32,961 nucleotides of DNA from Planctomycetota bacterium (GTDB lineage: Bacteria > Planctomycetota > Phycisphaerae > UBA1845 > UTPLA1), in assembly GCA_003576905.1 (NCBI GenBank), contig QEVG01000042.1:1-32961 (forward strand), in the 5' to 3' direction. Shown in pieces: positions 1 through 7,234 of the stretch. Position 1 is the first letter of the stretch; each line of letters begins with the position of its first letter. Below the pieces are notes generated by a model. That model ran no database searches and had not been told where the DNA came from. It worked only from the letters and a program-made list of their open reading frames with translations. Both the position numbers and the translations under genes were made by a program.

Positions 1-97
1 CGCGACGTCGGGAATGTGCTGGCCGGTGCGCGAGCACGCGGGGTGCATCGCCATCGCGAAGAAGCTCAGGACGAACAGGTGAGATTTTCTTGAGGAC

Positions 98-991
98 GTG
101 ATCAAGATCCGCTTCCCGTACCAGGAGAAGTTCAACCAGAAGGTCAGCGTTGTGGGCGACGGCACCATCCGGTGCGTCGGCATCGGCCCCGTCCGGGCCG
201 CGGGCCGGACCGCCCAGGACCTCGAGCAGCAGCTGCGCCAGGACTACGGCAAGATCATCAAGAATCCGGAACTCACCGTCGTGGTCGAGGCCGCCAACGT
301 CAAGATCACCGAGCTGAAGAAGGCCATTACGACCGCCCCGCGCGGGCAGTCGCGCCTCGTGCCGATCAAGCCCGACGGCACCATCGACCTGCCCTATGTC
401 GGCGAAGTCTTCGTCGCCGGAAAGACGGTCCACGAGTCGAAGCAGATGCTCGACGCGCGGTACTCGGAGGAAGACCTGAAGGAGATCGAGGTCACAGTCC
501 AGACACTCGAATTCGCCCCGAAGCGCGTCTATGTCATGGGCGAGGTCTGGGCCCCCGGCATGCTTGAAACCAATCGTCCGCTCACCCTGGCCCAGGCCAT
601 CATCCACCAGGGCGGGCCGACGCCGCGCGCCCTGCGGTCAAAGATCCTCCTCGTTCGCCGCCAGTACCTGCCGGTCCCCGAAGCGCTGGTCTTCGACATG
701 GAGCAGGTCCTCAACGCCACGCAACCGACCGAGTTCGGTCTTATGCCGAAGGGAAGTATCTGGCGCTGGGATCCCTACCTCGCCGACGGCGACATCATCT
801 GGGTTCCGCCGACCCAGCTTGCCTTGGCCAACGACTGGATCGACCAGTTCTTTACCAAGGGCATCCGCTCGGTGTTCCCGTACAGCGGCGTGGTCGGCAT
901 GAACTTCGGCTACAACATTTACGAGCCGTCCCAGACCGTCAAGACGCGCCTGATCGGCCCGCCGAATGTCAATGCCCAGTTTGGGCCGTGA
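98..991 (+). CDS. Polysaccharide export outer-membrane protein (OPX/Wza type), N-terminus unresolved
   Basis: This is probably the periplasmic and outer-membrane export channel of the capsule or exopolysaccharide system. The visible start is a GTG without a well-spaced ribosome site, and the protein begins inside the Poly_export domain (residues 1-62, 'IKIRFPY' to 'AAGRTAQDLEQQL'). A second segment with 'PDGTIDLPYVGEV' lies near residues 91-115, and an SLBB-like segment with 'VYVMGEVWAPG' begins near residue 143. 'LADGDIIWVPP' near residue 229 is typical of the family. The signal peptide or lipobox expected upstream is missing. The same frame stays open to the window edge apart from one TGA at 80-82, so the real gene probably starts outside the window and is interrupted or misread there. 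It heads the exopolysaccharide cluster, about 80 bases before the Wzz-like gene. The family call is firm; the start is not. Confidence 0.85.
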   Translation: MIKIRFPYQEKFNQKVSVVGDGTIRCVGIGPVRAAGRTAQDLEQQLRQDYGKIIKNPELTVVVEAANVKITELKKAITTAPRGQSRLVPIKPDGTIDLPYVGEVFVAGKTVHESKQMLDARYSEEDLKEIEVTVQTLEFAPKRVYVMGEVWAPGMLETNRPLTLAQAIIHQGGPTPRALRSKILLVRRQYLPVPEALVFDMEQVLNATQPTEFGLMPKGSIWRWDPYLADGDIIWVPPTQLALANDWIDQFFTKGIRSVFPYSGVVGMNFGYNIYEPSQTVKTRLIGPPNVNAQFGP

Positions 992-1072
992 GGAGCGCCC
1001 GGATCGCGGAATGGACCTGCGCGTAGCACGAGGAAAGTACCCGAACCGCATAACGCGGACCCGAACAACGGT

Positions 1073-2689
1073 GTGACGACCATGAACGAATCATACGGAA
1101 CAAGATCGCTGCGGGAGATCGTCCGGATCCTCTTTCGCCACTGGGTCCTTCTCGTTCTCATTGTGCTGATCGGCGGCCTCGGTACGTACCTCGTCTGCGA
1201 GTACGTCGTTCAGAAGCAGTACCGGAGCGACATAAGCCTGATCTTCAAGCGCCCGGTCAACCGCAGCCCCGTCAGCACCGATGCGGCCGGCGAGCGCACC
1301 CTGGAAGTGTTCGTCAAGGCCCAGCAGCAGATCGTGATGTCGGACCACGTCCTCGCCCGGACCTTCGTCCTCGTCGAGGACGGCGCGCTGCGCGACCGGT
1401 GGTACAAGCTCCAGAAGCAGTGGTACGCCGCGAAGGACAAGGGCGAGACCGAAACCTCCGACGCGTATCAGAAGATTAGAGAATTCGTCGACGAAAAGGC
1501 CTTCCGCGCCGCCGTCAACAACGTCCTCACCAACCGCCAGAAGGACTTCCTCCGCTTCCGAAAGGCGGTCAAGCTCGAAACACCCGGCGGCGAGCAGGTC
1601 GGCATGACCGAAACCTTCAAGCTCTCGGTTGACCAGGCCGGCGACCCGATGAAGGCCCACTATGCCGCCGACATCCTCGCCGACATGTACATGGTGCGCT
1701 ACCAGGAGATCCAGCAGGAGCTCAGCGATCCCGCCGTGCGCGTCATCAACGACGTCATCCGCGACTTCCGCGACACGGAGTTCGCCCAGGCCATCGACGA
1801 CTACCAGAACTTCGTCAAGACCAACTCCGACATGATCGGCGTGCTCGAACAGCTCCTCAAGAGCGGCACCGAGCACGGAACCCAGATCATCCTCACCAAG
1901 GTCCGCGAGAACGACGCCAGCCTGTTCATGGACCTGACACGCGACAAGGCGGTCTATGACGTCCTCAGGAAGACGCTGCCCGAAAAGGTCTTTGAATCCG
2001 GCGGGCTGGACCGCCTGAGCGAACCAGAAATTCACTCGGCGCTGTCCATTATTCCGACCGAGTTCTTCCGCGAGAACCTCCTTTTCCTCGAGCTCTCGAA
2101 GAACATGGCTCGCCTCGAGGAGAAGAAGTCCGAACTCGAGGCCCAGTACACCGACGGCAACATGGACGTCCGCTACATCCGCGAAGAGGTCGCCCGCAAC
2201 AAGCGCCGCCTCCTCGACGCCGTCGTCTCGTACGCCAGGGGCCTCGAGGCCAGCATCGAGGCGCGCGACCAGCAGAAGCGCATGTACGAGGAGCTGGTCA
2301 CGAAGACCCGCGAAGAGCAGAACGAAATCCACGCCAAGCTCGCCGACTATGCCCGGCTCAAGAACGAGTTTGAAGTCGCCCAGAAGCAGCTCGAAACGCT
2401 TCAGGTCGACCGCATGAACGCGATGTCCAACAAGCTGTACGCACGGGAAACCGTCACCATCAACAAGCTCGACCCGGCGTCGATCCCCGCGGCCGACAAG
2501 CCGGTCGTGCCCCTGACGGGCATCTACACCATCGTGGCCGTCGCCGTGTCGATGCTGCTCGGAATCGCCTTTGCCTTCCTCGCCGACCACTTCGACCACA
2601 CGCTGCGGTCGAGCATCGAGGCGGAGCGGTACCTTGGCGTGCCGGTCCTCGGGTCCATCAAGCGGCGCGGACGAAGGCTGATCGTGTGA
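1073..2689 (+). CDS. Wzz/GumC-type polysaccharide chain-length (co-polymerase) protein
   Basis: This inner-membrane protein of 538 residues has the layout of polysaccharide co-polymerases. A transmembrane segment at about residues 24-44 ('WVLLVLIVLIGGLGTYLV') follows a short cytoplasmic N-terminus. A long periplasmic part follows, rich in charged helices (coiled coil about 330-450). A second transmembrane segment lies at about 481-507, just before a short tail with 'GVPVLGSI'. Such proteins set chain length and connect the Wza-type channel to the polymerase. There is no fused kinase domain, and the ATPase-like partner is the next gene. The start could be this GTG or the ATG three codons later; neither has a clear ribosome site. 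The fit to the Wzz family rests on topology and neighbours as well as sequence. Confidence 0.88.
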   Translation: MTTMNESYGTRSLREIVRILFRHWVLLVLIVLIGGLGTYLVCEYVVQKQYRSDISLIFKRPVNRSPVSTDAAGERTLEVFVKAQQQIVMSDHVLARTFVLVEDGALRDRWYKLQKQWYAAKDKGETETSDAYQKIREFVDEKAFRAAVNNVLTNRQKDFLRFRKAVKLETPGGEQVGMTETFKLSVDQAGDPMKAHYAADILADMYMVRYQEIQQELSDPAVRVINDVIRDFRDTEFAQAIDDYQNFVKTNSDMIGVLEQLLKSGTEHGTQIILTKVRENDASLFMDLTRDKAVYDVLRKTLPEKVFESGGLDRLSEPEIHSALSIIPTEFFRENLLFLELSKNMARLEEKKSELEAQYTDGNMDVRYIREEVARNKRRLLDAVVSYARGLEASIEARDQQKRMYEELVTKTREEQNEIHAKLADYARLKNEFEVAQKQLETLQVDRMNAMSNKLYARETVTINKLDPASIPAADKPVVPLTGIYTIVAVAVSMLLGIAFAFLADHFDHTLRSSIEAERYLGVPVLGSIKRRGRRLIV

Positions 2690-2792
2690 GGCCGCCGCCG
2701 AGGTCGAAATAACGAAACCCCCGGACGGGTGCTGCCGATAATCCGGACGCAGTGCCCACCCGGAGCGTAAAATAGAGCGAGGAGTGTGCCCC

Positions 2793-3794
2793 GTGTCCGA
2801 TAAGCCGGAAAACCAGGGACATGATTTCAACTCCGCGGATGACGAACTCAGTCAGCCGCCGAAGCCGGAGCAGATCTGGCCCCCGCCCGGGCCGAAAAAG
2901 CGGCCTCAGCCGCCGGCCTCCTCCAAGCCCCCGGCCGACGAGGGCGAACCGATCGAACTCGACTGGGACGACGGCGTCGAGAAGCTCGACGACGTCATCG
3001 AGGAGATCCGCCACCTGAACGGCGAGACCGAGGCCATGAAGGCCGCGGCAGAACTGGAGGCCGCCGATGCAGCCCTCGACGATACGCCCGTCATGAGCCG
3101 CGAAGCGGCCGCGACCGCCCCCCGCGCCGGCACGCAGGTTTCCGTCCGTGTGCGTCCGAAGTCCGAGGCCGAAATGGCCCAGCTCTGGAGCAACGTCTTT
3201 TTCTCCGCGGAACAGACCCCTCCCAAGGCCGTCATCGTCACGCCCGCACGGCGCGGCGACGGCGCGACCCAGATCGCCACCGGCCTGGCACTGATCGGAG
3301 CCGAGGCCAACCGCGACGTCCGTATCGCCCTGGTTGACTTCAACCTCCGCCACCCGGACGTCGCCGACCTGCTCGGCATCTCCGCCGAGCCCGGCGTCAC
3401 CGACGTTCTGACCGGCCGCGCCACGCTCGATCGCGCGATGCAGACCATTTCCACCGAGGGCGGAGGGACGATTCACGTGCTCTCCGCCGGCGCCCCCGTC
3501 GAGCAGCCCCTGGGGCTCCTCAAGAGCCGCCAGGTCAAGGCGATGCTGACACGGCTCAAGGACCGCTACGACCACGTGATCATCGACGTGTCCAGCCCGT
3601 CGACGTTCCCCGATCCGCAGATCATCGGGTCGATGGTCGACGGTGCGCTCCTCGTCGTTCGCGCCGGACAGACCCCGCGCGAAACCGTCTCCGAAGTCAA
3701 GAAACGCCTGGATATCGCCGGTGTCAACTGCCTCGGTCTCGTGCTCAATCAGCGAAACGACCCGATTCCGGCCCTGGTCTATCGAATGACCTGA
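2793..3794 (+). CDS. CpsD/CapB-like ATPase (BY-kinase family) with degenerate P-loop
   Basis: The C-terminal two thirds match the cytoplasmic tyrosine-kinase/ParA-like partner of Wzz proteins. Recognisable pieces are 'LWSNVFFSAEQTPPKAVIV', a Walker A' strand 'IALVDFNLRHPDVADLLG', 'EPGVTDVLTGRATL' and Walker B 'HVIIDVSSPS' followed by 'DGALLVVRAGQTPRE'. The P-loop reads 'ARRGDGATQIA' where active members have GEGKS/T, so the ATP-binding lysine is replaced by alanine. The tyrosine-rich tail of BY-kinases is also absent; only one Tyr lies near the C-terminus. The first 110 or so residues are acidic and proline-rich and look disordered. The GTG at 2793 is chosen because AGGAG at 2780-2784 lies 8 bases upstream; a GTG at 2784 overlaps that site. 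It may act as a non-catalytic Wzz partner, which is inference. Confidence 0.82.
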   Translation: MSDKPENQGHDFNSADDELSQPPKPEQIWPPPGPKKRPQPPASSKPPADEGEPIELDWDDGVEKLDDVIEEIRHLNGETEAMKAAAELEAADAALDDTPVMSREAAATAPRAGTQVSVRVRPKSEAEMAQLWSNVFFSAEQTPPKAVIVTPARRGDGATQIATGLALIGAEANRDVRIALVDFNLRHPDVADLLGISAEPGVTDVLTGRATLDRAMQTISTEGGGTIHVLSAGAPVEQPLGLLKSRQVKAMLTRLKDRYDHVIIDVSSPSTFPDPQIIGSMVDGALLVVRAGQTPRETVSEVKKRLDIAGVNCLGLVLNQRNDPIPALVYRMT

Positions 3795-3883
3795 CAGCGC
3801 CGCGGCGCGCGACGTGGACGGCCCCGGTCGGGCCGTCGGTACCGGGCGGCTGACCAACTACCACGCATGAAGGATCGCGATCC

Positions 3884-5509
3884 GTGTCCACCCTTACCGC
3901 ACCCCGCGCCTCGCTGCACGCCTTCCTGGCGATCACCGCGATCATGGCGGTCATGTTCGGCGCCGTCGCACTCCAATGGGTGCCCGCCGTCTACCTGCTC
4001 TTCATGTGGGCGGCCCTCGGCGGCTGCGTCCTGTTTATCTTTTACACCATAAAGGGCGACCTGCTCTCCGCGATTCTTCTGTGGTTCATCACCCTCATCG
4101 TTCTGCACGAGGAGTTCTGGCGCGTCAACGTCCCGCTCTTCTTCGCCGTGACGATCCCGCGCCTTGGAATCGTCGTCCTCGTGCTCCTGCTCTTCGCCAT
4201 GCTCTGCGTCGGCCGGTTTCGCATGCGTCATGCCTGGCCCGTCAGCGGGTTCATCGCCCTCGTGGCCGCGTATTTCTTCCTCTCGGCCCTGGTCAGCGGT
4301 TTCGAGACGCGGTCTGTCGTCTCCGTCCACTACCGCCTGATCGGAGGGTACATCTTCCCCTTCGCCGTCTTCGGGCTCGTGCTGCATGCCTTCAACAACG
4401 AACGCGACTTCAAGCGCATGGCCCTGTTCTTCGCAGGGCTTTCCGTCTATCTGACCTTCACCGGCTGGTGCGAACGATTCGAAGTGAAGGCCCTGATCTG
4501 GCCGCGCTTCATCAGCGATCCGACCGTCGGCATTCACTGGGGCCGCGTGCGCGGTCCCTTCGTCATGTCGGCCGCGATGGGCCTGGCCCTCGTCTATTGC
4601 TTCTTCAACAACCTTGTGCTCGCACGGAACGTCCTGCACGGCCGCTGGATGCTCTATGGCCTGAACCTGCTCATGGTTCCGGTGATCTTCTGGACCAAGA
4701 CGCGCTCGGTGTGGCTCTCTTTCGTGCTCTGCATGCTCATCTGGGCCGCTTATTCGCGCCGGCGCACGACCCGCGTCGTATCCGTGTCCGTCCTTCTCGC
4801 CGCCACCCTGCTGATCGCCGTCATCAACATGGAGAACTTCCTCACCGCCGACCGCGATGTCGGCGGTCTGACCGACACCGAGCCCCTGCTCCTCCGCATC
4901 GGCCTCGCCCAGATGACCTGGGAAATCGTCAAGGAACACCCGCTCTTCGGCATCGGCTTCGGCCATTTCCGCGACTATGCCCCGAGTTTCGCGAACGACC
5001 CGTCCAGCCCGTTTTACGCGTTCGGTACCACGGCCCTCGAGCATAACAACCTCCTTTCCATCGCCGCCGAAACCGGCATCATCGGCGTCTGCCTCTACAT
5101 TCTCATGGCCGTGTTCCTCGTGCGCTTCTCCATTCAGCTCTATCGAAAGCTCCCGCCCAAGGGGCCCGGCCTCATCAGCCGCGACCTGCTCGTTCTCTAC
5201 TGGATTCTCGCCGCCGCCTACTTCATCGACGGTACCTTCCGCGAAACGAGCGACAACCCCTTTGCCAACTCGCTGTTCTTCGGACTCAGTGCCGTTCCAG
5301 TGGCTCTCAACATCCTGCTGTCGCCCGTTCCGATCCGTGCCCGGCCGGGCTTCCCGCCCCCGGGTCGGACCGGCCGCCCTGCCCCACCGCCCCGTGGTCC
5401 CGGCGGACGCCCCGCTCCGCTATCATCCCGCCGACCGCCGCGCGGGTCCGCGCCGGGCCTTCGTCCCCCTGCGGGTGGATGGGCCGGCTCACCCGGAGCC
5501 GGCGTGTGA
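3884..5509 (+). CDS. O-antigen ligase/polymerase family membrane protein (Wzy/WaaL-like)
   Basis: This is a multi-spanning inner-membrane protein of 541 residues with about ten or more hydrophobic segments. A large loop contains the O-antigen ligase (Wzy_C) pattern 'EHPLFGIGFGHFRDYAPSF' and 'LEHNNLLSIAAETGIIG' near residues 350-400. Such proteins polymerise or ligate lipid-linked polysaccharide repeats on the periplasmic face; its place next to Wzz-like and Wzx-like genes favours the polymerase role. The GTG start has GAAGGA about 10 bases upstream. The last 55 or so residues are an unusual Pro/Arg/Gly-rich tail ('GFPPPGRTGRPAPPPRG' and onwards), and its end overlaps the ribosome site of the flippase gene. 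Polymerase and ligase cannot be told apart from sequence alone. Confidence 0.85.
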   Translation: MSTLTAPRASLHAFLAITAIMAVMFGAVALQWVPAVYLLFMWAALGGCVLFIFYTIKGDLLSAILLWFITLIVLHEEFWRVNVPLFFAVTIPRLGIVVLVLLLFAMLCVGRFRMRHAWPVSGFIALVAAYFFLSALVSGFETRSVVSVHYRLIGGYIFPFAVFGLVLHAFNNERDFKRMALFFAGLSVYLTFTGWCERFEVKALIWPRFISDPTVGIHWGRVRGPFVMSAAMGLALVYCFFNNLVLARNVLHGRWMLYGLNLLMVPVIFWTKTRSVWLSFVLCMLIWAAYSRRRTTRVVSVSVLLAATLLIAVINMENFLTADRDVGGLTDTEPLLLRIGLAQMTWEIVKEHPLFGIGFGHFRDYAPSFANDPSSPFYAFGTTALEHNNLLSIAAETGIIGVCLYILMAVFLVRFSIQLYRKLPPKGPGLISRDLLVLYWILAAAYFIDGTFRETSDNPFANSLFFGLSAVPVALNILLSPVPIRARPGFPPPGRTGRPAPPPRGPGGRPAPLSSRRPPRGSAPGLRPPAGGWAGSPGAGV

Positions 5510-5517
5510 AGGCGACC

Positions 5518-7209
5518 ATGGATAATCCAGCGCCGCGCGTATTTGCCGGATCGACCCTGAACGACGTCGATCCGTCCGCGCTTCCACGCACCCTGCGCAG
5601 ACGCATTTTCGAGTCCACCGCGCTGAGCCAGTCGCTCGGACTTTACCTGCCGGCGACTGTCGCTTTCCGTCTCATCAACTTCGGACGGATACTCCTCCTG
5701 ACCTGGTGGATGAGCAAGCAGCAGTTCGGCCTGCTCAACATGATCCTCCTCGCCCTCAATGTCCTCACGCCCCTGTGCAGCCTCGGGCTGAACGAAGCCG
5801 TCACGCGCTATGTTCCCCAGCACGAATCGCGCGGCTCCCTGCGCCGCTTTTTCGGCCGCTCTTTCGGCCTCCTGCTCGCCATCACCGGCGTCAGCATTGC
5901 CGTCATGTGGCTGCTCGCCGAAAAGCTCGGCGTGTTCTTTTATGCCCAGGTCTTCACCGACGCCCGTGTCTTCGCGGAGTTTCGCGCAGAGGCCCCCGAA
6001 CTGGCCCGGCTCTCCGCCGTGGTGGTCGGATTGCTCATCGCCTACTTTTACCTTCTCGCCGTGATGAAGGGCCTGCGCATGTTCACGGCCCTGTCCTTCA
6101 TGGAACTCGTCCACGGGATCATCTTTCTCGTCCTCAGCGTTTTCGCCATCACCACGGGCCACCTCAGCGCCTTCACGCTCACGGCGCTCTACGGCATTTC
6201 GCTCTTCATTCCGATTGTCGTCTTCGGAGTCGGCCTGTTCCGCAGCATCTCGGAGGGCACCGCCGAGGAAAGCCCCCCCGAAGAGCACGACTGGGTCGTC
6301 AAACTGCTCCGCTTTTCCGTCTGGACCACGCTCGCCGGAATTACCTGGCAGGCCCTCGTCTATTACCCCACCTGGTTCCTCAACAAGGTCAACGGACACG
6401 ACGCCGTCGCCGTGTTCTCCGCCGTCCGCCAGATCGGCCAGTTCATTCTCGTCGGCGCGGTCGCCGTCGTTACCGTCGTCATGACCATCGTCACCAAGAC
6501 GTGGGAAACGCGCGGCCGCGAAGCCGCACAGCGCCAGCTCTCGCTCGCCTTTCGCGGAACCGGCCTCGGCCTGCTCGTCCTGTGCACCGTCCTCGCCTTG
6601 TGCAAGGACCTGATCATTCGCATGTTCCAGCGCGACTATGCGCCGGGGGCCGATGTCCTGCCCCTGCACCTGCTCTTTTTCCTCCTCGGCGCATACCTCG
6701 CCTTCCTGCCCATCCACTTTCAGCTCACCGAAAAGACCCGCCACATGTTCTGGCCCTGGGCCATCGGTGTGGCCGGCAACATGCTCTATGCCTTCTGGCT
6801 GGCCGGACCGGGCCTCCAGACCGTCAAGGGTTTCGAGATCTGGCGCGGCCTGTCGCGCGTCGTCGCGCCCTTCTTTGTGACCGGGTTCTCGGATCCGATG
6901 GGCCTGGGCAACGCGGCCTGGTGCGGGGTGTTCGCGATCTTTACGGCACTCCTTCTCTGCCTCGTCCTCATCCATAATGAGTGCTGCAAGCTCGACCGCG
7001 GCACCTACCTTGTCATCGCCGCTGCCGGCCTGCTCGGTTTGAACCCCTGGATTCTGACCGTCGGCATGATCGCCTTCATTATCCTCAGCTTCCAGACCGA
7101 ACTCGTTTTCACCGGCGCGGAGCGCCGACGAATCATCGGCTACATCTTCGGCGCCCTGTCCCATGTGCCGTCGGTCCGGCAGATTCTCCGATGGAAGAAC
7201 GGGGCCTGA
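5518..7209 (+). CDS. Wzx-like polysaccharide flippase (MOP superfamily)
   Basis: The predicted 563-residue integral membrane protein has roughly 12-14 hydrophobic helices and the N-terminal pattern of Wzx/RfbX-like exporters ('LINFGRILLLTWWMSKQQFG', 'SLGLNEAVTRYVPQ'). It should move undecaprenyl-linked repeat units across the inner membrane. The ATG at 5518 is preferred because GAAGG at 5508-5512 sits five bases upstream; an in-frame ATG at 5479 lies inside the preceding gene and has no such site. Its ribosome site overlaps the stop codon of the polymerase gene, so the two are probably co-translated. The next gene begins 25 bases after its stop. The family assignment is by topology and local motifs; the substrate is unknown. 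Confidence 0.85.
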   Translation: MDNPAPRVFAGSTLNDVDPSALPRTLRRRIFESTALSQSLGLYLPATVAFRLINFGRILLLTWWMSKQQFGLLNMILLALNVLTPLCSLGLNEAVTRYVPQHESRGSLRRFFGRSFGLLLAITGVSIAVMWLLAEKLGVFFYAQVFTDARVFAEFRAEAPELARLSAVVVGLLIAYFYLLAVMKGLRMFTALSFMELVHGIIFLVLSVFAITTGHLSAFTLTALYGISLFIPIVVFGVGLFRSISEGTAEESPPEEHDWVVKLLRFSVWTTLAGITWQALVYYPTWFLNKVNGHDAVAVFSAVRQIGQFILVGAVAVVTVVMTIVTKTWETRGREAAQRQLSLAFRGTGLGLLVLCTVLALCKDLIIRMFQRDYAPGADVLPLHLLFFLLGAYLAFLPIHFQLTEKTRHMFWPWAIGVAGNMLYAFWLAGPGLQTVKGFEIWRGLSRVVAPFFVTGFSDPMGLGNAAWCGVFAIFTALLLCLVLIHNECCKLDRGTYLVIAAAGLLGLNPWILTVGMIAFIILSFQTELVFTGAERRRIIGYIFGALSHVPSVRQILRWKNGA

Positions 7210-7234
7210 ACGCCGGCCTGCCGAGGGACGAAGC

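Noticed and set aside
1091-2830. 579-codon open frame on the minus strand opposite the Wzz-like gene
   Set aside because: It is the antisense of a well-supported gene, has Val/Asp/Glu/Leu-heavy shadow composition and no motifs. High GC makes long antisense frames common here.
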